The position numbers were made by a program, and so were the translations under genes. Below, in pieces: positions 24,968 to 33,279 of a stretch of 64,000 nucleotides of DNA. The notes below the pieces were generated by a model. That model was not told the origin of the DNA and did not search any database. It saw nothing but the letters and a program-made list of their open reading frames with translations. Position 1 is the stretch's first letter, and each line of letters opens with the position of its first letter. Source of the DNA: Coprobacillus cateniformis (lineage in GTDB: Bacteria; Bacillota_I; Bacilli_A; Erysipelotrichales; Coprobacillaceae). The DNA is taken from the NCBI RefSeq assembly GCF_009767585.1, contig NZ_WSNW01000001.1, forward strand, positions 3,432,041-3,496,040, written 5' to 3'.

Positions 24968-25717
24968 ATGAATATCTTATTAAGTCGTATACTTACATAT
25001 TTGAATGGTACTTTATTTCATGATTTTCATTATAAAATTTGCACATTTATCATCTTTCATTATTTAGAAATAGAAGATATGAGCGAAGAAGAATTCTTAC
25101 ATAAAGGATGTTTTAAGAAAGAACAGCTCTACTCTTTTATATCTTTGCTAGGATTTGAAACTTATGAAGACTTTAGACAAACATTGATCAATCATTATCA
25201 AACACGATTAAATCAAATTCGTGTCAGAATGGTTGGCGTTGATAGTCGTGATTTGATTAGAAATATGGACAAAGATTGTACTGATGAAGAAATGGAAAAA
25301 ACGATTAGTGACATTTGTAAAAAATTATATCATGCAAAAAGAATTGTTGTTTTTGGTGCATTGTATCCAATTTCAATTGCGATTGAATTGCAAACAGACA
25401 TGATTACATTTGGAAAGCCATTTATTCAATATCATAGTTATGATCCAATTGTTCTAGATGAAAAAGATGTTGCTATAGTGATTAGTGCAACAGGACGATA
25501 TCTAGAAGGATTTAAGAAATCGAGAACAGATGTTCATATTGACAAGGCTCAACAAATTCTGATTACACAAAATAAAAAATATACACGAACAGAAGCAACA
25601 AATAATTGCAAAGTGATTTATGTTCCTGGCAAATTTGATAGTATTAATTTCAATTATCAAATCATGACTATCTGTGATTTAATCCGTTTACATTATTTTC
25701 AACAATATTATTTATAA
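24968..25717 (+). CDS. RpiR/MurR-type transcriptional regulator with SIS domain
   Basis: A 249-residue protein with an N-terminal helix-turn-helix region (about 1-75; MSEEEFLHKGCFKKEQLYSF, then LLGFETYEDFRQTL) and a SIS phosphosugar-binding domain (about 105-245; AKRIVVFGALYPISIAIEL, VAIVISATGRYLEGF). The layout is that of RpiR-family regulators, although the N-terminal domain is divergent. No sugar gene is adjacent: purC follows after a terminator and the ParB-like gene is divergent. Effector and targets unknown. Confidence 0.8.
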   Translation: MNILLSRILTYLNGTLFHDFHYKICTFIIFHYLEIEDMSEEEFLHKGCFKKEQLYSFISLLGFETYEDFRQTLINHYQTRLNQIRVRMVGVDSRDLIRNMDKDCTDEEMEKTISDICKKLYHAKRIVVFGALYPISIAIELQTDMITFGKPFIQYHSYDPIVLDEKDVAIVISATGRYLEGFKKSRTDVHIDKAQQILITQNKKYTRTEATNNCKVIYVPGKFDSINFNYQIMTICDLIRLHYFQQYYL

Positions 25718-25737
25718 GAAGCTGAGCTTCTTTTTTT
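25716..25737 (+). terminator. Terminator after RpiR-type gene
   Basis: AAGAAGC, loop TGA, GCTTCTT and seven T; it overlaps the stop codon. Confidence 0.85.
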
Positions 25738-25816
25738 GTTATTAATGAAAATTTTTTATCAAATGATAAATTTTTCCAAAAATATTAACAAAGAAAGTAG
25801 AAATCTTTTGAAAAAG

Positions 25817-25825
25817 TGATATAAT
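25817..25825 (+). promoter_or_regulatory. Extended -10 promoter for purC
   Basis: TGATATAAT, 30 bases before the purC ATG. No purine riboswitch or other leader structure is visible between them. Confidence 0.55.
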
Positions 25826-25854
25826 GATTACGTTATTCAAGATGGAGGTATAAG

Positions 25855-26538
25855 ATGAAGAAAACATATGAAGGTAAAACAAAAGATGTATTTGAATTAG
25901 ACAACGGAAATGTTATGTTAAAATTTAAAGATGACTGTACTGGTAAAGACGGTGTCTTTGATCCAGGTGAAAATGCAGTTGGTTTAACAATTGATGGAAT
26001 TGGAAAAGCAAATCTTGAAACATCAGTTCACTTCTTTGAAATTTTAAAAGATGCTGGTGTTAAGACACATTATGTGAGTGCAGATGTTGACAATGCAACA
26101 ATGGAAGTTCTTCCAGCAAAAGTATTTGGAAAAGGATTAGAAGTTATCTGCCGTTTAGTTGCTACAGGAAGTTTTATTCGCCGTTATGGTTCATTAATTG
26201 AAGATGGTACCGAATTACCTGGTGGTTTAGTTGAATGTACTTTAAAAGATGATGACAATGGAGATCCATTAATTACAAAAGATGCTTTGGTTGCATTAAA
26301 TGTAATGTCCGCTGCTCAATATGATAGTTTAAAAGAACAAACATTAAAAATCACTCAAATTGTTGCTGATGATTTAAAATCAAAAGGATTAAAACTTTAT
26401 GATATTAAATTTGAATTCGGTTATAATAATGATGAAGTTATCTTAATTGATGAAATTGCATCAGGAAATATGCGTGTGTACAAAGATGGTAAAATTGTTG
26501 AACCTGTTGATTTAACAAACTTTATCTTAGAAAAATAA
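25855..26538 (+). CDS. purC: SAICAR synthetase PurC
   Basis: Phosphoribosylaminoimidazole-succinocarboxamide synthase, an ATP-dependent step of purine synthesis joining CAIR and aspartate. It has 227 residues, normal for the bacterial monofunctional enzyme. Motifs: YEGKTKDVFEL at the ATP site, GVKTHYV, EVICRLVATGSFIRRYG, and LIDEIASGNMRVY near the end. GGAGG precedes the ATG. It stands alone between terminators, away from any other pur gene in this window. Confidence 0.96.
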   Translation: MKKTYEGKTKDVFELDNGNVMLKFKDDCTGKDGVFDPGENAVGLTIDGIGKANLETSVHFFEILKDAGVKTHYVSADVDNATMEVLPAKVFGKGLEVICRLVATGSFIRRYGSLIEDGTELPGGLVECTLKDDDNGDPLITKDALVALNVMSAAQYDSLKEQTLKITQIVADDLKSKGLKLYDIKFEFGYNNDEVILIDEIASGNMRVYKDGKIVEPVDLTNFILEK

Positions 26539-26541
26539 ATG

Positions 26542-26570
26542 ATACCCCACTTTATGTGGGGTATTTTATT
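26542..26570 (+). terminator. Terminator after purC
   Basis: ATACCCCAC, loop TTTAT, GTGGGGTAT, then TTTATTT. Confidence 0.92.
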
Positions 26571-26610
26571 TGAGATAAACGCTCCTTTTGTTTCGTTGTC
26601 TTTACTCTAT

Positions 26611-26645
26611 AAATACAAAAGTTATTGCCTTTAATAAGCAATAAC
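26611..26645 (-). terminator. Terminator after ABC transporter operon
   Basis: On the minus strand GTTATTGC, loop TTATTAAAG, GCAATAAC, then TTTTGTATTT. Confidence 0.8.
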
Positions 26646-26669
26646 ATTTCATATAAATTATAAAAGTTT

Positions 26670-27458
26670 TTATTGTTTTAAGAATATACGATCATTATAG
26701 TCATGAGTAGAAGAAGAATACAAATGAATTAACTCTTCAACACTCATCTTTTCTCTTTTATCACCTTCAATAACAGCTATAACTTGTCCATCTTTCATAA
26801 TCATAGTTTTGTTTCCATATTTAAGAGCATCTTCCATATTATGAGTAATCATCAAAGTTGTAATTTGATGTTCTTCAACAAGTCGTGAAGAAATTTCCAG
26901 TACCTTTTGAGCTGTTTTAGGATCTAATGCAGCAGTATGTTCATCCAGCAATAAAAGTTCAGGTTTTACATATGTCGCCATGAGCAATGTCAATGCTTGT
27001 CGCTGCCCTCCTGAAAGTGTACCCACTTTCATGTCTAGTCTTTCTTCTAAACCAAGATTTAGTTCAGCAAGCGCTTGTTTCATTTCCTGCTTATGCTTAT
27101 GAGAAAACAATGTTAAACGAAAATGCTGACCGCGTTGTGATGCTAAAGATAAGTTTTCCTCAATTGTCATTGAAGGTGCAGTTCCTTTTAATGGGTCTTG
27201 AAACAATCTACCAATAAAACGTGAACGTTTATATTCTGGCATGTGACTTAAATCTTGACCATTTAAGATAACTTGTCCCTCTGTGGCCTCTACAGCTCCT
27301 GAGATTGTTTGAAAAAGAGTTGATTTACCTGCCCCATTACTACCAATAATTGTTACAAAATCACCTTTCTCTAATTCGAGATTCACATGAGAAAGAGCAA
27401 TTTTTTCATTAACTGTTCCCTGATTAAAAACAACTGAAATATTCTTCAATTCTAACAT
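26670..27458 (-). CDS. ABC transporter ATP-binding protein (predicted tryptophan importer)
   Basis: A 262-residue ABC ATPase: Walker A GSNGAGKSTLF, signature LSGGQRQALTLLMA, Walker B ELLLLDEHTAALD and a switch His in TLMITHNMEDAL. It belongs with the permease and lipoprotein upstream, forming a TrpXYZ/YtrX-like importer that brings tryptophan or a precursor into the cell at the cost of ATP. Its ATG overlaps the permease stop. The substrate is inferred from family resemblance and the T-box ahead of the operon. Confidence 0.9.
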   Translation of the reverse strand: MLELKNISVVFNQGTVNEKIALSHVNLELEKGDFVTIIGSNGAGKSTLFQTISGAVEATEGQVILNGQDLSHMPEYKRSRFIGRLFQDPLKGTAPSMTIEENLSLASQRGQHFRLTLFSHKHKQEMKQALAELNLGLEERLDMKVGTLSGGQRQALTLLMATYVKPELLLLDEHTAALDPKTAQKVLEISSRLVEEHQITTLMITHNMEDALKYGNKTMIMKDGQVIAVIEGDKREKMSVEELIHLYSSSTHDYNDRIFLKQ

Positions 27459-28315
27459 TATGAGCGCCTCCTTTTCATATTAGCTGATGCAATAGCAATA
27501 ACTACCAAAACAGCTGATAAAAGTTTTAAGTCTCCTGAAGGCAACCCTAGCTGTAAGGCGACTGTTAATACAGCACGATAAAAAATAGCACCAAAAACCA
27601 CTGCTACCAATTGAAAAACAACCTTATCATTCTTGATAAAAGTCATCCCAACAATGATGCTAGCCAAGCCAATGACCATCATACCAGTCCCGCTATTAAT
27701 ATCAGCAAAAGTTTGATGTTGAGCAAAGATAGCTCCAGCCATTGAGACAAATCCATTAGCTAAAGACAAGCCAAGTATTTTCATTTTATTTGTATCAATT
27801 GAACTTGCACGAACCATGTCCTCATTATCACCACAAGCTCGTAATGCTAACCCTAATTGTGTTCTTAAGAAATAATGAAGACAAAAACAAATGAGCAATA
27901 CAATAATTAAAATGATAATGACTTTATGATAGGGATCGAATGATTCAAATGTAGTGAACAATGTACGATATTCAAATAAAGAAATATTAGGTGAGTCATC
28001 CATAATCCTTAAATTCAGAGAATAAAGACCTGTCATTGTTAAAATCCCTGCCAATAATGGCATAATCTTAAACTTTGTAATTAACAAACCTGTCACAAGT
28101 CCAGCAATACATCCTGCAAAAAATGCAGCAATCATACCAATTAGTGGCATTGCATGAACTGTAAATATTGCACTTACTGCACATCCTAATGTGAAACTTC
28201 CATCAACTGTTAAATCTGGTAAATTTAATATTTTATAGCTTATATAAAGACCAAGGGACATAATCGCAAATATGCCCCCAAGTTCTAATGCTCCTAAAAT
28301 GATCGTTAAATTCAT
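27458..28315 (-). CDS. ABC transporter permease (predicted tryptophan importer)
   Basis: A 285-residue membrane protein of about eight helices in the branched-chain-amino-acid-type permease fold. The conserved segment LNLPDLTVDGSFTLGCAVSA and the central LRACGDNEDMVRASSIDTNK are typical of TrpY-like permeases that pair with TrpX lipoproteins. It overlaps the ATPase gene by one base and follows the lipoprotein gene at 11 bases. Confidence 0.9.
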   Translation of the reverse strand: MNLTIILGALELGGIFAIMSLGLYISYKILNLPDLTVDGSFTLGCAVSAIFTVHAMPLIGMIAAFFAGCIAGLVTGLLITKFKIMPLLAGILTMTGLYSLNLRIMDDSPNISLFEYRTLFTTFESFDPYHKVIIILIIVLLICFCLHYFLRTQLGLALRACGDNEDMVRASSIDTNKMKILGLSLANGFVSMAGAIFAQHQTFADINSGTGMMVIGLASIIVGMTFIKNDKVVFQLVAVVFGAIFYRAVLTVALQLGLPSGDLKLLSAVLVVIAIASANMKRRRS

Positions 28316-28326
28316 ATCCTCAACTC

Positions 28327-29322
28327 CTATTTTATCATTGATAATGATTTATCATTTTTGATACTTTCTGGTAATTCAATACCTAATTGATTTAAAACAC
28401 TTTGATTGACATAAATATTTAAATTATCTTTAAATACTTTTACTGGAATATCTTCAATTTTTGTTCCTTTTAAAACTTTGTCAACCATATTAGCTGTTTC
28501 TTTTCCTAGTTCTTCATAATTAATACCAACACTTAAAAATCCACCATCCTGAACCATTGAATCAGCACCAACATATAAAGGAATCTTTGCTTTTGCACAA
28601 GCTGTTCCCACAACATTCATTGCACTTGCAACAGTATTATCATTTGGAGCAAATACAGCATCACACTTACTTGTTAAGACATCAATAGCTGTTTGTACTT
28701 CATTAACATTTGTGACTGTAGCTTCTATCAATTCAATATTCTTGCTCTTCGCATATGTTTTTGCTTTTTGTATATTTGTTACTGAATTCGCTTCACCTTT
28801 ATTATAAATAACTCCTAACTTTTTAAGATTTGGATTAATTTGTAATGCTCTTTCCAAAATCAGTTCAACCTGAATTTCATCACTTGTTCCAGTAATATTC
28901 TTATCTGGTTTTTCTAACGAATTTGTTAACTTAGCTCCAACTGGATCACTAACTGCTGAAAAGATAATGGGTGTATCTATTGATAATTTAGCAGCTGCTT
29001 GAGCCACAGGAGTTGCAATAGCCATCACAACGTCTGGATTCTGTGCTTTAAATTCCTGTATAATACTGGCCGCTGTGTTGTTATCCCCTTGTGCATTCTT
29101 GAAGACATATTCAATATTCTTACCCTCTTCATATCCTAATTCTTTCATTTGTTTATCAAAAGAACTCTTAATTGTATTTAATGAAGTATGTTCTACCAAT
29201 TGTATAATAGCCACTTTCTTTATGTCTTTTACATTTGTAGATGCATCATTGCTCCCACATCCTACCAACATATTTGCAGCTAACCCTGCAGCAAATAAAC
29301 CTTTAATTAATTTTGTTTTCAT
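28327..29322 (-). CDS. ABC transporter substrate-binding lipoprotein (TrpX-like)
   Basis: A 331-residue extracellular lipoprotein. The signal peptide ends with the lipobox L-V-G-C (MKTKLIKGLFAAGLAANM, then LVGCGSND), so LspA would process it. The mature part has the two-lobed periplasmic-binding fold of the TrpX/YtrX family: VAIIQLVEHTSLNTIKSSFD, DVVMAIATPVAQAA, PIIFSAVSDPVGAKL and SKCDAVFAPNDNTVASAM. It is the first gene after a T-box leader and is predicted to bind tryptophan or a related amino acid. Confidence 0.92.
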   Translation of the reverse strand: MKTKLIKGLFAAGLAANMLVGCGSNDASTNVKDIKKVAIIQLVEHTSLNTIKSSFDKQMKELGYEEGKNIEYVFKNAQGDNNTAASIIQEFKAQNPDVVMAIATPVAQAAAKLSIDTPIIFSAVSDPVGAKLTNSLEKPDKNITGTSDEIQVELILERALQINPNLKKLGVIYNKGEANSVTNIQKAKTYAKSKNIELIEATVTNVNEVQTAIDVLTSKCDAVFAPNDNTVASAMNVVGTACAKAKIPLYVGADSMVQDGGFLSVGINYEELGKETANMVDKVLKGTKIEDIPVKVFKDNLNIYVNQSVLNQLGIELPESIKNDKSLSMIK

Positions 29323-29427
29323 TTTCTTCTTCTCCTTTTTTATTTTGTTTTTTAAATTATAAGGAGCTACACCATCGATTCATTTTCATATTTTTTATTC
29401 CTCCCCCTCTTGTTAGCATATAAATAA

Positions 29428-29690
29428 AAAACACCTATCCTCTCAAAAGGACAGATGTATATATCTGCGGTACCACCTTTATTGGTTCATTGAACCCACT
29501 CTGTAAAATGCTAACACATTTTTGCTTGATAACGTAAGCCAACGTCTCAGGATACTTGTTACCGTTCCCCTTCGCCCTCGCAGGTCCATTTACTTAACTG
29601 CCATTACCTAGTTTCCACCACCCTAAGCTCTCTACAAATACATTTTTAAGTTTTATCTCCCACTCATCGGTTTTCTTGTCTATAATTTAC
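29428..29690 (-). ncRNA. T-box leader (probably tRNA-Trp responsive)
   Basis: On the minus strand a Stem I element AGAGAGC and GGTGGTGGAAAC, the T-box AAAGGTGGTACCGCAG (29480-29465), and an 11-bp terminator ACATCTGTCCT / AGGATAGGTGT followed by six T. The T-box and terminator arms are clear. A TGG at 29588-29586 (AAATGGACC) is a candidate specifier codon, consistent with tryptophan, but I could not fold Stem I with certainty. Confidence 0.88.
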
Positions 29691-29794
29691 CATAACTACA
29701 ATATGATGTCAATATTAAAATGTTACATATTTTCATTTTTTCCTAAATATATGTACATTATTTCTTTTTTTATTAAATATAACATTTTTTTAAA

Positions 29795-30112
29795 CCAAAT
29801 ATTCTATAGTTCCTATCATATGTAATTGAATAATACATTCTATCTTGACATTAAAATCACCTTTACCAGAAGTATGAGAGGATTGGTCTGCTGTAACCTT
29901 CAAAATAAATATATTTCATAACTGGAATTGTTTATCCTGCCATATCAGCTGTGATTTTTTTGTCAGTAATTAAAAACTGAGATCTATTGACACTTTCTTT
30001 AGGTTGCAACTTCACTACTTGCCATAAAAAAGATGCAGTATCAAAGCCTATGTTCTTAAGCACATTATTGATTTTTTCATCATAACCAACAACATCAATA
30101 TTTGTTTATCCC
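29795..30112 (-). pseudogene. Decayed reading frame after the last pilin gene
   Basis: On the minus strand a protein-like frame (NIDVVGYDEKINNVLKNIGF, then DTASFLWQVVKLQPKESVN, then FLITDKKITADMAG) is interrupted by a stop and continues with frame changes to a last segment like DFNVKIECIIQLH. There is no start codon or ribosome site. It lies directly after the pilus operon and may be the tail of a former pilus protein; the family is not recognisable. Confidence 0.4.
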
Positions 30113-30113
30113 G

Positions 30114-30518
30114 CTAGAGACTATTATCTATTACACATTGATTCGTTTCCTTTGTATAAATAACTATAGTAGAATGATTATATTGATATTTCATATAAGT
30201 GACATTTCCATCTTCATAGCGTAAACTTTGAATAACTCCAACTCCATTTGCCTTTGAAACATATAACGACAATAATGTGCTGTCTGTTTCTGTATATGTT
30301 CCAGAATGAGATAAATATTTACCCTCCAATGACAAACGATCAGAATGTGCACCACTCCTTGCTTGACTCAAAACAGCCTCGGCTTCATTTAAGATTTTCT
30401 TTTCTTGAATATTATCCATATAACTTAAAGAAATAGGTACAACAATAGCCATCAAAACTGCTAAAAGTGTTATTGTCACAATCACTTCTATTAATGTAAA
30501 TCCTTTTATGTTTTTCAT
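30114..30518 (-). CDS. Type IV prepilin-like protein (end of pilus operon)
   Basis: A 134-residue prepilin. The cleavage site K-G|FTLIE lies near the N-terminus (MKNIKG-FTLIEVIVTITLL), followed by the hydrophobic alpha-1 helix and a small globular domain with polar, tyrosine-rich strands. The Glu at +5 is present. It is the last gene of the pilus operon, 15 bases after pilT, with GGAGGGG before the ATG. The frame decays right after its stop, so it may be slightly shortened. Possibly a minor pilin or second major pilin. Confidence 0.85.
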   Translation of the reverse strand: MKNIKGFTLIEVIVTITLLAVLMAIVVPISLSYMDNIQEKKILNEAEAVLSQARSGAHSDRLSLEGKYLSHSGTYTETDSTLLSLYVSKANGVGVIQSLRYEDGNVTYMKYQYNHSTIVIYTKETNQCVIDNSL

Positions 30519-30533
30519 GGCTATTCCCCTCCT

Positions 30534-31580
30534 TTATATCATTTGTTGAAGTTCTGAAACATTATCAGAATATTGAAGTGCTGCATCCTTTGTAATTACG
30601 CCTTGTCTCATTAATGATGCAAGACACATGTTTAAAGACTGCATTCCCAAATTCATTCCAGTTTGTATTAAACTATTAATTTGATGTCCTTTATTTTCAC
30701 GAATCAGATTTTGAACAGCTGGTGTAGCAAGCATGATTTCCAAAGCTGCAACTCGTGAATTTCCGTTTGCTGTTGGTATTAATTGCTGTGTTACAACTGC
30801 ATTAAGTACACCAGATAACTGTGTACGAATTTGTTCTTGTTTATGAGGTGGGAAAACATCTACAATACGGTCAATTGTCTTTGCCGCTCCAATCGTATGC
30901 AAAGTCGAAAAAACAAGATGTCCGGTTTCTGCTAATGTCATTACAGCTTGAATTGTTTCATAGTCACGCATTTCACCAACTAAAATAACATCCGGATCTT
31001 CTCTCAGTGCACTTTTTAATGCCATGTCAAATGATTCAACATCAAATTCAACCTCTCTTTGATGGATGAGTGCCTGTTCTTGATTATAAACATATTCAAT
31101 AGGGTCTTCTATCGTTAAAATATGACATTTTCTATTTTGATTAATTTCATTAATCATTGCAGCTAGAGTTGTTGATTTTCCTGAGCCAGTTGGCCCAGTT
31201 AACAAAACCAATCCTCTATTTTCTTGAGTTAATTGCCTAAGCACAGGTGGAAGGTGAAGTTCATCCAAGGAACGGATACGCTCATAAATAATTCTTAGTG
31301 CAGCACATAACTGCCCTCTTTCTTTGTAGACATTAACTCTGTAACGATTCATATTCTCAACATAAACCAAATCAATATCCTTACCTTGTTCTAATTTTTC
31401 TTTCTGAGAAATACTCAGCATTGATAAAATCATAGCAACAACATCATCAACTGAATATGAATGCTCATACGGATATAGTATTCCATTATTTCTAATCATA
31501 ATATTGTTTTGTCCACCTAAATGAACATCAGAATAGTTATTCTCTCTTGCTACATGTAATATATCATTTAATGATTGCAT
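30534..31580 (-). CDS. pilT: Type IV pilus retraction ATPase PilT
   Basis: A 348-residue hexameric cytoplasmic ATPase that powers pilus retraction and twitching. Walker A is GPTGSGKSTTLAAM (about 129-142), the Asp box is HILTIEDPIEYVY, Walker B DPDVILVGEMRD, followed by GHLVFSTLHT. The C-terminus contains the PilT-type segment RVAALEIMLATPAVQNLIRE. Length and order match PilT, not PilU or PilB. It follows pilB at 10 bases in the operon, so this pilus is expected to retract. Confidence 0.94.
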   Translation of the reverse strand: MQSLNDILHVARENNYSDVHLGGQNNIMIRNNGILYPYEHSYSVDDVVAMILSMLSISQKEKLEQGKDIDLVYVENMNRYRVNVYKERGQLCAALRIIYERIRSLDELHLPPVLRQLTQENRGLVLLTGPTGSGKSTTLAAMINEINQNRKCHILTIEDPIEYVYNQEQALIHQREVEFDVESFDMALKSALREDPDVILVGEMRDYETIQAVMTLAETGHLVFSTLHTIGAAKTIDRIVDVFPPHKQEQIRTQLSGVLNAVVTQQLIPTANGNSRVAALEIMLATPAVQNLIRENKGHQINSLIQTGMNLGMQSLNMCLASLMRQGVITKDAALQYSDNVSELQQMI

Positions 31581-31590
31581 TTCATTTCAC

Positions 31591-33264
31591 CTATCTTTCA
31601 TAATAAGAGATCTTTAATAATTCACTCACAGTTGTTTTACCATCCTCAACCAATTTCAAAGTCTCATCAAATAAAGAACGATAATTTTGATGTTGACGAA
31701 CATAATCAGAAATATCACTAATATCTACTTTTTCACTAATCATCTTACGGATTGTCTTATCAATAACAATCATTTCATGAATGGCAACTCGTCCTCTATA
31801 ACCTGTATGATGACAAGCAGGACACCCATCACCCTTATAAACATACTCAATTTTCTTGCCAAGAATACGACAATCATCCTCACTTGTTGCGACTTTCTTA
31901 GCACAATTAGGACATACTTTTTTTACCAATCGTTGTGCAACAATCCCAACAACGCTATTAGATACCATATAAGGTTCTATTCCCATATCTTCCAATCTCA
32001 CAATTGTACTAATAGCATCATTAGTATGTAAAGTTGATACAACCAGATGCCCAGTAATAGCAGCTCGTACAGAAATAGAAGCTGTCTCAGCATCACGTGT
32101 TTCCCCTACCATAATAATATCAGGATCCTGTCGCAAAATAGCTCTTAAACCACTCTCAAATGTTAACCCAGCAACATTATTAACCTGCATTTGATTAATA
32201 CGATCTAAAGTCTTTTCTACAGGATCTTCAATTGTTAAGATATTTACATCCTTTTTTGCAAGTTTCTCCATAATCATATACAAAGTTGTTGTTTTTCCAG
32301 AACCGGTTGGTCCAGTTACATAAATAATTCCATTTGGATTGTCCATCATCATCTTCATTTTATGATAATTCTCTTCATTCATCCCAAAATGGTTGGCATA
32401 ATCAATAGGCGTATGAGAATTAAGATATCTTAATACAATCTTTTCACCATGAACAGTTGGAACAATAGATACACGAAGATTCATTTTCTCACCGTTAATA
32501 GTAATTACAAAATGCCCATCTTGAGGAATTCTTTTTTCAGAAATATCAAGGTTTGCTAAAATCTTTGTTCTTACTACCAATGCATTATGAATATTTCTTT
32601 GAAGTTTCATTGATTCAATGAGCATTCCATCAATTCTCATACGAACAACAGTTTCGTTTTGAAATGGTTCAATATGAATATCAGAAACATTAGTATTGAA
32701 TCCATTTGTCAACAAAGAATTCAATAACTTTACAACTGGTGTATCATCTGTTTCACTATCAAAGATTTCTTCATCTGATATTTGAAACTGATTTGTCTGT
32801 GTATTTGCGACCTCTGCAGCTGTTTTTGCACGTACCTGCGAATAATAATAGGAAATAGCATCATTTATTGACTGTGCAGTTGTCAAAGCAATTGATAAAT
32901 CCATACCAGTAACCAAACGAATATCTTCAAAGCCATAAAAATTCATCGGATCACTTGTTATTACATTCAAAATATTCCCATTTATCTCATAAGCAAGTAT
33001 ATTATACTTCATAGCCAAAGGCTCTGGTATTTTCCCAACTGCCTCTGTATCAATATTGATATTATTTAAATTGACAAACGGCTCTCCTAACTTTACAGAG
33101 AGAGCCTGCAAAGTTTGTTCTTCGCTCACAAATCCTAAATCAATAAGATGTTGTCCTAACCTCTTACTACGATCTTGTTTTTGAGCATCAAGAGCCTGTT
33201 GCAATTGTTCTTCATTAATATATCCCTGCTCTTTTAAAACCTCACCAATTGGTATCATTTTCAT
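31591..33264 (-). CDS. pilB: Type IV pilus extension ATPase PilB with MshEN-like N-terminus
   Basis: Hexameric ATPase that powers pilus extension (about 557 residues). Walker A is TGPTGSGKTTTLYM, Walker B DPDIIMVGETRD, and a zinc tetracysteine (CPNC, CPAC) precedes HHTGYRGRVAIHEM. The N-terminus has two successive motifs, IGEVLKEQGYINEEQLQQAL and RLGQHLIDLGFVSEEQTLQA, spaced like the MshEN c-di-GMP-binding repeats, although the first lacks the R-L-G arginine. ATG 33264 is chosen for spacing to GTGGTG; in-frame starts exist at 33276 and 33258. Confidence 0.94.
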   Translation of the reverse strand: MKMIPIGEVLKEQGYINEEQLQQALDAQKQDRSKRLGQHLIDLGFVSEEQTLQALSVKLGEPFVNLNNINIDTEAVGKIPEPLAMKYNILAYEINGNILNVITSDPMNFYGFEDIRLVTGMDLSIALTTAQSINDAISYYYSQVRAKTAAEVANTQTNQFQISDEEIFDSETDDTPVVKLLNSLLTNGFNTNVSDIHIEPFQNETVVRMRIDGMLIESMKLQRNIHNALVVRTKILANLDISEKRIPQDGHFVITINGEKMNLRVSIVPTVHGEKIVLRYLNSHTPIDYANHFGMNEENYHKMKMMMDNPNGIIYVTGPTGSGKTTTLYMIMEKLAKKDVNILTIEDPVEKTLDRINQMQVNNVAGLTFESGLRAILRQDPDIIMVGETRDAETASISVRAAITGHLVVSTLHTNDAISTIVRLEDMGIEPYMVSNSVVGIVAQRLVKKVCPNCAKKVATSEDDCRILGKKIEYVYKGDGCPACHHTGYRGRVAIHEMIVIDKTIRKMISEKVDISDISDYVRQHQNYRSLFDETLKLVEDGKTTVSELLKISYYER

Positions 33265-33279
33265 ACACATCACCACTTT

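Noticed and set aside
25743..25854. Purine riboswitch upstream of purC
   Set aside because: No conserved purine aptamer core is present in the short leader.
31687..32031. 114-codon plus-strand frame
   Set aside because: Antisense shadow of pilB.
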